From: Streptomyces griseoviridis
Lineage (GTDB): Bacteria; Actinomycetota; Actinomycetes; Streptomycetales; Streptomycetaceae
Length of the DNA: 64,000 bases
NCBI GenBank assembly: GCA_014649155.1
Contig: BMSM01000005.1
Coordinates: 310,001 to 374,000 of the forward strand
Direction of reading: 5' to 3'
The notes beneath the pieces are model-generated. The model was not told the origin of the DNA, searched no databases, and saw only the letters and a program-made list of their open reading frames with translations. The first letter of the stretch is position 1; each line of letters opens with the position of its first letter. Below are positions 39,928 to 48,900 of the stretch, piece by piece. The position numbers were made by a program, and so were the translations under genes.

Positions 39928-40899
39928 TTGCCCACCGAGCGATCCGGCGCCGGGGCGGATGCCCCGGCACGTCCCGGCGATCCGTCCCCCGCCTGCGTAA
40001 CGACCGTGGTCCCCGTCCCGGGCGACGGCCCCTACGCCGTCGCCGTCGCCGCCGACGGGGCGCTGTGGGTGACGCTCGCCCGTTCCGGTGAGCTGGCCCG
40101 GATCAAGGACGGGGAACCGGCACGGCGCCACCCGGCCGGCGGCGTCTCGGCCCGGCCCACCGTCGTCGCACCGGGGCCCGGCGCGCGGACCATGTGGGTC
40201 ACCCAGTTCCTGGGCGACGCGATCACGGGCATCGACACCGTCGACGGCCGCACCGTGCGGGTGCCGCTGGACCGCGGCGCGGGACCCTTCGGCATCGCCG
40301 CCGGACCGGACGGCGCGATGTGGTTCACCGAGCTGACCGCGGACCGGGTCGGACGGCTCCCGCACCCCGGACCCGCCCTGGACGGCCGTCCCCCGGCGGT
40401 CGAGACGTTCCCGCTGCCGGTGCGGGCCGCCGGAGCCGCCGGCATCACGGCGGGCGCCGACGGCGCCATGTGGTTCGCCCTCAGCCAGGCCGACGCCATC
40501 GGACGCGTCGGCACCGACGGCTCCGTCCGCCTCCACCGGCTGCCCACCCCCGGGGCCCGGCCGGTGGACATCACCGCGGCGCCCGACGGCACCCTGTGGT
40601 TCACCGAGAACGGCGTCGGCCGCATCGGCCGCATCACCGGCGACGGACAGGTGGACGAGGTGGCGCTGCCCGGCGGCGCCGCCACCCGGCCGCACGGCGT
40701 CGCCGCCGCGGCCGACGGCGGCTGCTGGTTCACCGCGTGGGGAACCCGCCGGATCGGCCGCGTCACCCCGGCCGGGCGGGTACGGACGTACGAGCTGCCC
40801 CCCGGTGTCAGCGAGCCGCACGGGATCGTCACGGCCGGGACGGACACCGTCTGGACGGCGACGGAGAGCGGGGAACTGGTGCGGCTGACGCCGCGCTGA
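39928..40899 (+). CDS. vgb: virginiamycin B lyase homologue (streptogramin B resistance)
   Basis: A 323-residue seven-bladed beta-propeller. Vgb lyases linearise streptogramin B depsipeptides by breaking the ester through elimination, without hydrolysis. Repeated blade motifs such as GPDGAMWFTELTADRVGRL, APDGTLWFTENGVGRIGRI and RPHGVAAAADGGCWFTAWGTRRIGR are clear. The C-terminal SEPHG and ATES keep E296, H298 and E313, matching the metal-binding and catalytic Glu/His/Glu of characterised Vgb. The start is probably TTG 39928 with GAGGGG upstream; an in-frame start at 39820 is possible. Beside an NRPS/PKS cluster and an exporter, self-resistance to a co-produced streptogramin B-like lactone is the obvious reading (inference). 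Environmental homologues without activity exist. Confidence 0.85.
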   Translation: MPTERSGAGADAPARPGDPSPACVTTVVPVPGDGPYAVAVAADGALWVTLARSGELARIKDGEPARRHPAGGVSARPTVVAPGPGARTMWVTQFLGDAITGIDTVDGRTVRVPLDRGAGPFGIAAGPDGAMWFTELTADRVGRLPHPGPALDGRPPAVETFPLPVRAAGAAGITAGADGAMWFALSQADAIGRVGTDGSVRLHRLPTPGARPVDITAAPDGTLWFTENGVGRIGRITGDGQVDEVALPGGAATRPHGVAAAADGGCWFTAWGTRRIGRVTPAGRVRTYELPPGVSEPHGIVTAGTDTVWTATESGELVRLTPR

Positions 40900-40900
40900 G

Positions 40901-40927
40901 CGGGGCGGGACCCGCGGCCCCGCCCCG
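40901..40927. terminator. bidirectional hairpin between convergent lyase and exporter genes
   Basis: CGGGGCGGG and CCCGCCCCG (9-bp arms) flank a 9-nt loop in the 33-bp gap between the two converging stop codons. It probably serves both genes. Confidence 0.75.
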
Positions 40928-40932
40928 GGCCG

Positions 40933-42327
40933 TCAGGACGACGGCGAGACGAGGGGCTCGCGCCGCGCCACGACGGCCGCCCAGCCGCAGGCCAGCAGCG
41001 CGGCGGCGGCGCACACCGCCAGGGCCGCGCCGAAGCCGTGCCCCGAGCCGCCCAGCGAGAGGCCCGTCAGGGCGAGGCCCACCGCGCCGCCGAGCTGCTG
41101 GCTGGAGTTGACCAGCGAGGCGATGACACCGGAGGTCCGCTCGTCGACGTCCCGCGCCGCGGCCGACGCCGCGGCCGGCAGCCCGGCCCCCACCCCGATC
41201 GCGAACAGCAGGATGCCCGGCAGCAGCCCGGCGTAGCCGAACTCCCGGGACGCGGCCCAGGACAGCAGCAGCGCGCCCGCCGCGGTGCCCGCGCACGCCA
41301 CGGTCAGCACCCGGCCGGCCGTGAACCGCACCGTGGCGCGCTCACCGGCCTTGACCCCGGTCAGCGACCCCAGGGCGAACGGCACATAACCGAGCCCGGC
41401 CTCCAGCGGCGTGAACCCCAGCCCGTTCTGCAGGTACAGGGTCAGCACCAGGAACCCCTGGAACGTCGCCGCGGACAGCAGCACGGCCGCCACCAGCGCC
41501 CGCGCCCGCACGGGAGAGGCGAAGACCCCCTTGGTGACCAGCGGGTTGGCCGAACGGCGCTGGTCGACGGCGAACGCGGCGAGCAGCGCCAGCGACAGCA
41601 CCGCACACGCCGCGGCCACGGCCGGCCGGCCGCCGTCGCCGCCGAACGACAGCAGCGCGTACACCAGGAGCGCGAGACCGCAGGTGAGCAGGGCGGCACC
41701 GCCCCAGTTGAGCGCCTGGTCGCCGTGCGGGCGGTGGATGCCGCGCAGCAGCCTGGGCAGGAGCACCAGGGCCAGCGCCGCGACCGGCAGGTTGATGAAG
41801 AAGACCCAGCGCCACGACCAGTACTCGGTGATGACACCCGAGAGGATCAGACCGGCCAGCGCACCGGTCACCGCCGTGGCGCCCCACACCGCGAACGCCT
41901 TGGCCCGCGCCGCCGGTTCGGTGAACACCAGCGTCAGCAGCCCCAGGACGGCCGGCGCCACCAGGGCCGCGCCCAGGCCCTGGAGCGCGCGGGCGCCGAT
42001 CAGCTGCCAGGGCTCGGCGGCCAGGCCGCTCAGCAAGGAGGCCAGCGCGAACACCGCGGTGCCCGCGGCGAAGGTGCGCACCAGGCTGTAGCGGTCACCG
42101 AGCCGGCCGCCCAGGACGAGGAAACCGCCGAAGGCCAGCATGTAGGTGTTCACCACCCACACCAAGGACGGTCCGGAGAAGCCGAGTTCCCGCTGAATGG
42201 TGGGCAGGGCGATGTTGACGACGTTGTCGTCCAGGGTCAGCAGGAGCTGGGTGAGGCAGAGGATGGCCAGGACCACGCGCGGGTGCGAGGTGGTCGTCCG
42301 GGGCGCTTCCTGCGACGTGCTCGTCAT
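40933..42327 (-). CDS. MFS drug exporter (DHA2-like)
   Basis: A 464-residue membrane transporter with about 14 predicted helices. TM1 contains LLLTLDDNVVNIALPTIQREL, and GRLGDRYS follows TM2; WSWRWVFFINLPV is the usual mid-protein marker of the QacA/EmrB group. The ATG at 42327 is the first Met. It converges with the lyase gene and lies directly downstream (minus strand) of the NRPS operon, separated by 249 bp without a clear gene. Probably exports the antibiotic of the neighbouring cluster and gives self-resistance. Confidence 0.9.
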   Translation of the reverse strand: MTSTSQEAPRTTTSHPRVVLAILCLTQLLLTLDDNVVNIALPTIQRELGFSGPSLVWVVNTYMLAFGGFLVLGGRLGDRYSLVRTFAAGTAVFALASLLSGLAAEPWQLIGARALQGLGAALVAPAVLGLLTLVFTEPAARAKAFAVWGATAVTGALAGLILSGVITEYWSWRWVFFINLPVAALALVLLPRLLRGIHRPHGDQALNWGGAALLTCGLALLVYALLSFGGDGGRPAVAAACAVLSLALLAAFAVDQRRSANPLVTKGVFASPVRARALVAAVLLSAATFQGFLVLTLYLQNGLGFTPLEAGLGYVPFALGSLTGVKAGERATVRFTAGRVLTVACAGTAAGALLLSWAASREFGYAGLLPGILLFAIGVGAGLPAAASAAARDVDERTSGVIASLVNSSQQLGGAVGLALTGLSLGGSGHGFGAALAVCAAAALLACGWAAVVARREPLVSPSS

Positions 42328-42576
42328 GGGTTCAGCGGTCCTCTCGTGACGGACAGAAGTCGAAAGGGGGCGTTGCGGCGTACGCGCGGTCCGCAAGGGG
42401 GACGGGCGCGACGGGGCGACGGCTCACGGGAGGAGGCCGGGCTAAGTGCATCGGGGTGGAAGCTCGCTTCGCAAGGTGTGGCGGCGGCGGAGGCCCGGTG
42501 GTCCGGTCGTCCGCCGGCCCCCGCGGAACGCTGCGTTCGGCCGACGCAGAACGTTCCGTAGTGTTTCATATCGCCC

Positions 42577-45003
42577 TCAGCGCGGTCCAGCGCTCCCGGC
42601 ACCTCCCTGATGGTCCGTCAGCTCCGGGAGGCGGGCGTGGTCGATCTTGCCGTTCGCCGTGACCGGCAGGGTGTCGGTGAGCACGATGCGCTGCGGCACC
42701 ATGTAGGCCGGTACGGCGTTGCGCAGCGCGTCCCGCAGTTCGTCCCGGACCACCGCCGCGTCGCGGGCCAGCGCCTCGGGAGCCAGCGCGGCGTGGGCCA
42801 CGAGCCGGGCCCGGCCGTCGGCCGCGCGGTCCACCGACGCCACCGCGCGCCGGACCGCCGGCAGCCGGTCGAGCACCGACTCGATCTCGCCCAGCTCGAT
42901 CCGGTGCCCCCTGATCTTCACCTGGCGGTCCTTGCGCCCCAGGAACTCGATGGCGCCGTCGGTCCGCCACAGGCCCAGGTCGCCCGTACGGTACAGCCGT
43001 TCGCCGAGTGCGGGGTGGACCGGGAACCGGGCAGCGGTCTGCTCCTCGTCGCCGGCGTACCCGCGGGCCAGGCCCTGTCCGGCGATGTGCAGTTCCCCCG
43101 CGCAGCCGACCGGCACCGGACGGCCCTCGTCGTCGAGGATGTGGAAGGACTGCCCGCGCAGCGGACGGCCGTAGGGGATGCTCCGCCAGTGGTCCGGTAC
43201 GGTCCCCACCGGTTGGCAGATCGACCAGATCGCGGCCTCCGTCGCGCCGCCGGCGCTGATCACCCGCACGCCGGGCACCAGCGCCCGCAGCCGGTCCGGC
43301 AGGGTCACCGGGATCCAGTCGCCCGACAGCAGGACGCAGCGCAGCGACGCCAGTTGCCGCGCCGCGCCGCCGGGGTCGGACTCGGCCAGGTCCAGCAGCA
43401 TCTGCATCAGGGCGGGTGCCGTGTTCCACAAGGTGACCCGGTGCCGCTCCACGAGGTCGAGCCAGTGCTGCGGGTCCCGCTCGCCGTCCGGTTCGGGCAG
43501 GACCAGCGCCCCGCCCGCGCCGAGGACCCCGAAGATGTCGTACACGGACAGGTCGAAGCTGAGCGCCGAGAGACCCAGCACCCGGTCGCGGGGGCCGACG
43601 CCCAGGCGGTCGGTGATGTCGTCCACGGTGACGCGGGCGGCGGCGTGGTCCACGACCACGCCCTTCGGCTCCCCCGTCGAACCGGAGGTGAAGATGACGT
43701 ACGCGGGGGAGTCGGGGGCCGCACCGGTGTCCGGCGACGGCTCGCCGGGCACCCGCGCGGCCTCGGCGGGGTCCGGCTCCGGGTCCGGGCTGATCGGCAC
43801 CTCGGTGACCTCCGGTGGCAGTCCGGGCCGGACACCGGGTGCCACGACGGCGTACGCGATGTCCGCCCTGCGGCAGACGGCTGCGATCCGCGGTCCCGGC
43901 CACGCCGGGTCCACCGGCACGTACACCGCGCCCTGCCGGGCGACCGCGAGTACCGCCGCGATCTGGTCGAACCCCTTGGGCAGCGTGACGGCGACCGTGC
44001 TGCCCGCCCGTACCCCCGCCCGGTGCAGGAGCCGTGCGATCCCCTCGGCCCGGTCCGCCAGCGCCCCGTGCGACAGCGAGCCGGACGCCCCCAGCAGCGC
44101 GGGCGCGTCCGGTGCACGGCGGGCGGCGGCCCGCGCCGGGGCGTCGAGCTGCGGCCCGGCCGCGGGGAACGGGCGTGCGGTGAGCGGTTCCCGGAAGGCG
44201 AAGGTGGGGTCCCAGCCGAGGTCCGTCCGCAGCCAGGCGTCCGCCGTGCCGGACAGTGCCGCCAGCAGCGTCGCGTACGCCGTGCCGAGGCCGCGGGTCA
44301 GCGGGTCGCCGCCCTGCTCCGGTACCGCGCCCCGCCGCTCCCACCGGGCGTACGGTCCGGGGCCCGACGGGTCGACGACGAGGAGGTACTCCAGCCGGTC
44401 CTCCCCGGCGCGCGGCAGCGGCGCGCCCAGCCCGAGGCGGACGACGGGGCCGGCGGCGGGCGGGGCGACGGCCCGCAGGTCCCGGGCGTAGGCGGCGAAG
44501 CCCGACCAGTGCAGCGGGTCGGGTCCCGGCAACCGGACGGTGCCCGGGGCGTCCGTCCCCCCGACGGTCAGCTCCAGGGGGGCCGTGCCGCAGGACCAGC
44601 GCGCCAGGGTGAGCGTGGCCGCCGCCGCCAGGGCCTGTGCCAGGGCCAGTCCGTGGTCGCGGGCGCGGGCGGTGAGGCGGTCCACGAGAACGGCGTCGAG
44701 CGGCATGAGGTGCACGCCGGGCGGGTCCGGGTCCGCGCCGGGGCGGTGCGCCGGCGGTGTCCGGAGCGTGCGGCGGTCCACCAGACGGGCGACCGCGCGC
44801 GCCGAGCCCCCGTCGAGCAGCCGCCGCAGCGGGACGTCGACGCCGTCGGCCGCGCGCAGCCGGTCCCGCAGCAGCACCGCCGTCCACGGTTGCAGCCCGA
44901 GTGCCGTCAGGGGCAGGTCGGGATCGATCCGCCGGGTGTCCACGCCGAGCACGGCGGCCAGGTGGCCGGTCACCACGCCGGCGGGGAAGGGGGACGTCAC
45001 CAT
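42577..45003 (-). CDS. trans-acting adenylation protein, cysteine-type A domain on a decayed module
   Basis: An 808-residue protein with no downstream carrier. Residues 10-80 look like a carrier domain, but the phosphopantetheine Ser is gone: LTALGLQPWTAVLL stands where xGxDSL is expected. Residues 95-270 resemble only the C-terminal half of a condensation/cyclisation domain; the DxxxxD half is absent. Residues 285-795 are a full A domain (FTSGSTGEPKG, LYRTGDLG, NGKID). The ten-residue code read by eye is DLYNLSAIW(K), one change from DLYNLSLIWK, a cysteine code. SFDLSVYDIFG and GGATEAAIWS are also typical of Cys domains. It starts 7 nt inside the acyltransferase 3' end. Likely loads Cys onto carriers of the A-less NRPS at 45944-51808. 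Confidence 0.88.
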   Translation of the reverse strand: MVTSPFPAGVVTGHLAAVLGVDTRRIDPDLPLTALGLQPWTAVLLRDRLRAADGVDVPLRRLLDGGSARAVARLVDRRTLRTPPAHRPGADPDPPGVHLMPLDAVLVDRLTARARDHGLALAQALAAAATLTLARWSCGTAPLELTVGGTDAPGTVRLPGPDPLHWSGFAAYARDLRAVAPPAAGPVVRLGLGAPLPRAGEDRLEYLLVVDPSGPGPYARWERRGAVPEQGGDPLTRGLGTAYATLLAALSGTADAWLRTDLGWDPTFAFREPLTARPFPAAGPQLDAPARAAARRAPDAPALLGASGSLSHGALADRAEGIARLLHRAGVRAGSTVAVTLPKGFDQIAAVLAVARQGAVYVPVDPAWPGPRIAAVCRRADIAYAVVAPGVRPGLPPEVTEVPISPDPEPDPAEAARVPGEPSPDTGAAPDSPAYVIFTSGSTGEPKGVVVDHAAARVTVDDITDRLGVGPRDRVLGLSALSFDLSVYDIFGVLGAGGALVLPEPDGERDPQHWLDLVERHRVTLWNTAPALMQMLLDLAESDPGGAARQLASLRCVLLSGDWIPVTLPDRLRALVPGVRVISAGGATEAAIWSICQPVGTVPDHWRSIPYGRPLRGQSFHILDDEGRPVPVGCAGELHIAGQGLARGYAGDEEQTAARFPVHPALGERLYRTGDLGLWRTDGAIEFLGRKDRQVKIRGHRIELGEIESVLDRLPAVRRAVASVDRAADGRARLVAHAALAPEALARDAAVVRDELRDALRNAVPAYMVPQRIVLTDTLPVTANGKIDHARLPELTDHQGGAGSAGPR

Positions 45004-45947
45004 GCCTCCTGAGCGATGAGTTCGCGGTGACCGGGGCGGTGCGGCTCCGGTGCCGGGGACGTGCGGGCCGCTCGCGCGGCGTGCCGGTCGCGCTCCTTGA
45101 CGATGCGGTCGACCATGCCGGTCAGGGCGGTGCCCCCGCCGACCTCCACGAAGTGCGGCGGGCGGTCCTCGTCGAGGCCGATCAGGTACTCCACCGACTC
45201 CGTCCAGCGCACCGGGTGGTCGATCTGCTCGGTCAGGGCGGCGGCCAGCTCCGCCGGCCGGTGCGGGCGGGCCGTCCGGTTGGCGATGACGGGGCACCGC
45301 GGCGGACCGAAGGGCGTGGCCCGCAGCAGGGGGCCCAGCTCCCGTGCGGCGGGGCTCATGTGGGGGGAGTGGAACGGGCCGCTGACCGGCAGCCGGCGCG
45401 CCAGCTTCGCCCCCGCGTCCGTCAGGATCAGCTCCATCATCTCCAGGTCCTCGCGCGGCCCCGCCAGCACCATCTGGTCGGGGGCGTTGAGGTTGGCCAG
45501 GTGCACGGCCGCGAACCCGGAGCGGTGCAGCAGGAAACGGAGCGTGGACTCCCGCAGACCGACGACCACGCTCATGCCGCCGCCGGTCACGGCCGCCATC
45601 GCCGCGGCGCGCGCCGACACCAGGCGCAGTCCCTCGGTGAAGCCGAGCACCCCGGCCGCGACCAGGGCGTTGTACTCGCCGAGGCTGTGGCCGAGGACCG
45701 CGTCGGGGTGTTCGCCCCGGTCCGCCAGCGCGTGGTGCGCCAGCGCGTTGACGACGTAGACGGCGGGCTGGGTGTAGCGCGTGTCGTTCAGTTGGCCGTC
45801 CCGGCCGCCGGTCAGGCAGAGGTCGCGGATCGAGTAGCCGAGCACCTCGTCGGCCTCGGCGGTGAGGTCCGGGTAGCGGTCGAACAGCCCCTCTCCCATG
45901 CCCCGTCGCTGGCTGCCCTGCCCGGCGAACATGTGGACCGTGGTCAT
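44997..45947 (-). CDS. discrete malonyl-CoA acyltransferase (trans-AT)
   Basis: A 316-residue FabD-like acyltransferase. The active-site Ser is S88 in GHSLGEY and the His is H193 in GPFHSPHM; the N-terminal FAGQGSQRRGMG is the usual start. Its ATG overlaps the preceding NRPS stop as ATGA. The PKS modules in this window have KS and ACP domains but no AT, so this protein probably supplies malonyl units in trans. Chain-editing acyl hydrolases share the fold. The KS genes without AT favour the loading role. Confidence 0.92.
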   Translation of the reverse strand: MTTVHMFAGQGSQRRGMGEGLFDRYPDLTAEADEVLGYSIRDLCLTGGRDGQLNDTRYTQPAVYVVNALAHHALADRGEHPDAVLGHSLGEYNALVAAGVLGFTEGLRLVSARAAAMAAVTGGGMSVVVGLRESTLRFLLHRSGFAAVHLANLNAPDQMVLAGPREDLEMMELILTDAGAKLARRLPVSGPFHSPHMSPAARELGPLLRATPFGPPRCPVIANRTARPHRPAELAAALTEQIDHPVRWTESVEYLIGLDEDRPPHFVEVGGGTALTGMVDRIVKERDRHAARAARTSPAPEPHRPGHRELIAQEAW

Positions 45948-48900
45948 GCCGTCTCCTCCCTTCCCGCGACCCGGGCGGCCAGCAGCTCGCCGAGGGCGGG
46001 CGCGTGGCGGTGCGAGAGCAGGCTGATGTGGTTGCCGGGGATCTCCTCCACCGTGACGAGCGGACAGTGCTCCGCCCAGCCCATCGCGGGCCGCGCGTAG
46101 TAGGTGTCCGAGGCGTCGAAGGCGCTGCCCCGGCCGAAATCCGTCTCCGCGGCCCGCAGGACGAGCAGCGGACCCGGATAGGGGCCCGGCCGGTACGACT
46201 CGACCGCGCCGAGTGTCTCGCGCAGCAGCGCGAACGGGTCGGCGCCCGTGGTGCCCATCCAGTCGGCCACCGAGGCGAGTTCGTCGAGGTACTCGTCGGG
46301 TGCCAGCTCGGCCGCGTCGGGACCGCCGGAGCCGGGGGCGCGGGACGCCGCCCCGGCGCGGGTCCGCTCGTACGCCTCGACCTGCCGCAGGAAGCTCCCG
46401 TCGGCCGTGGTGTCGGTCCGCTGCCCGGTCGGCGCCGCCGCGTCCAGCATCACCACGAGGTCGGGCGCCCGCCCCTCGGCGCGCAGGGCCCGCGCCAGCT
46501 CGTAGGCGATGACCCCGCCCCCGGAGAACCCGCCGAGGACGACCCGCTCGCCGGGTGCCGGCGGCGGCACGGCCCGCGCGTAGGCCCGGGCGAGTTCCTC
46601 GACGGTACGGGCCGGGGGCTCACCGGTCAGGACCGTACGCACGTCCTGGACGCCGACCAGGCGGGCCGGGCCGGGGAAGTGAGCGGCCAGCGCGCCGTAG
46701 CAGGCGACCTGACCGCCCGGCGGATGCACCAGGTACACCGTCACCGGTGTGCCGTCGGCGTCCGGACCGGGTTCGCGCAGCGGAACGAGCGGGTCCACGG
46801 CGTCCGGCGCGTCCGACGCCTCCGGTGGCCCGTCGCCCCGCACGTCGTCCGCGCGGCGTCCGGCCAGGAACGCGGCCAGTTCCCCGGCCACCGGGTGCCG
46901 TACCAGGTCGCCCAGGGTGAGGGGCGGGGCGCCGAGATCCGCCAGGGCCCGCAGCAACCGGACCGAGAGCAGCGAGTGGCCGCCCAGTTCGTAGAAGTGG
47001 TCGCCCGGTGCCACCTCCCCGACGCCGAGCACCTCGCGGAAGGCGTCCCGTACCAGGCCGGCGTCGCGCGCCGACGGCGGCCAGGCCACGGGCCGGTCCG
47101 CGGGCCGGGCGAGGACCCCGCCCGTGCCGCGCGGGGCGAGCCCGGGCAGGTCCTCGTCCCCGATGCGGCCGACCAGGTCCCGCACGGTCAGGCCGTCCGG
47201 GTCGTCGGCCAGCCGGCGCAGCGAACGGTCCCACAGCTCGGCGAGCCGGTCCGCGTCCCCCTTCTCGACGCGGCCCGGGTCCGGCACGAACACCGTCACC
47301 AGCGCTCCGGCGGCACGGTGCACGACGGCGGTCACGGCGTAGCCGGTGCGCGCCCCGGTGGCCGTGGGCACCTCCACCTCGCAGCCGGCCGCCGCGAGCC
47401 GCTCCCCGACATCGCCCAGTGAGGCCGGGTAGTTCTCCACCACCAGGAGACTGTCGAAGAGCGGTTCACGGCCCGGCAGCCCGGCCCATCCGTGGATCTG
47501 GCCGGTGCTCACCCATTCGAAGTCCTGCAGGTCGAGCGTCGCCTCCCGGGCCCGCTCGACCAGGTCGGCGACGCGGTCGTCCGGGTCCACGGCCAGGTCC
47601 AGCGGCAGGGTGGTGGCGAGCATGCCGGGGATGCCGCGTACCCCGTCGGGGCCGTTCGCGCGGCCGGACAGCGTCACTCCGAGCCGGGCCCGGCCCGTGC
47701 CGCCGCCCCCGGCGCAGCGCCACAGCAGGGCGGCCCACACGGCCTGCAGCACATTGCTCTCGGTGGCGGCGTGCCGGGCCGCCCACACCCGCAGCGCGTC
47801 GGCGGCGTCTCCGGGCAGTTCGGTACGGACCTCCGCGGCCGGGGCCGGCGCGGCCGGTGCGGTGACCGGCCGGAGCACCCCGGGCAGGACGGCCGCGCGA
47901 GGACCGGCGAGCCTCTCCGACCAGTAGGCGCGGGCCCGGTCCTCGTCCCGGCCGGCCACCCAGGCGGCGTGGTCGCGGGCATCGGGCCGCCGCGGCCGGG
48001 CCGCCGCCGGGTCGGTGCCGTCCAGGTATGCCTCGTAGAGCTGCCCGAGGAGCAGGGCGACGCTCCAGCCGTCGAGCAGCGCGTGGTGGAACGTCAGCAG
48101 GACGCGGTGGCCGTCCGCCTCCCGCCGTACCGTCACCCGCAGCAGGGGCTCGCCGGCCGTGCCGAAGCCCCGGTCGCGTTCGGCCCGCACGACCTCCTCC
48201 CACGGGGTGCTGTCCGGACCGTCCGCCGTGAGCCAGGTGAGCGGCGGCCGGTCCTCGGGCGGGGCCGTGAGGCACGGGGGCGTGCCGTCCGCCACCCGGG
48301 CGCGCAGGACGATGTGACGACGCGTCAGCACCTGCCAGGCGCGGGCGAACCGCTCCCGGTCGAAGGCCCCCCGCCACCACCAGTGGAACTGCTCCACGTG
48401 CCGTCCGGCCGCCGCCGCGAGGGCCTCCGCCACCACGCCGTACTGCTGGGGGGTGAGCGGCCAGCTCACGGCGCCGGACGTGCCGGTGCCGTCCGCCGTG
48501 CCACCGCCGGGGCAGGCCAGTTCGGTCAGGGCGGCGCGCACCTGGGTGCTCAGGGAGCGCACACTGCCGGCGTCGAGGCCGTCGGCCGCCGCGGGGCTCC
48601 ACACCACGCCCACCCGCAGCCGCCCGTCGCGGACCACCGCGTACACCTCCACCGGATACGGCCGCCGCGCCCGCGGCGAACGGTCCCCGGGCGGCGGCGC
48701 GGCCGGTGCGAACCGGTCCGAGACCGCCAGCCGGTCGGTCTGCCCCAGGTAGTTGAACGAGACTAGGGCCGGCGGCACCGCGGCCAGCTCCTCACGCAGG
48801 TCCGCGTCCGGGGAGAGGTGACGGTAGGCCAGGAAACCCGCGTGGCCGGCGGGGGCGGCGAGCGCACCGGCGGCCTCGCGCAGGAACTCCTCGGCCCCGG

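Noticed and set aside
39928..40899. Generic NHL/SMP-30-type propeller without resistance role
   Set aside because: The Glu-x-His and downstream Glu of Vgb are kept at the expected C-terminal blade and the genetic context is an antibiotic cluster, so Vgb is the better call, though activity is untested.
42610..45012. 800-residue plus-strand ORF opposite the Cys-type A protein
   Set aside because: No domain or ribosome site; the minus strand has the full set of A-domain motifs.
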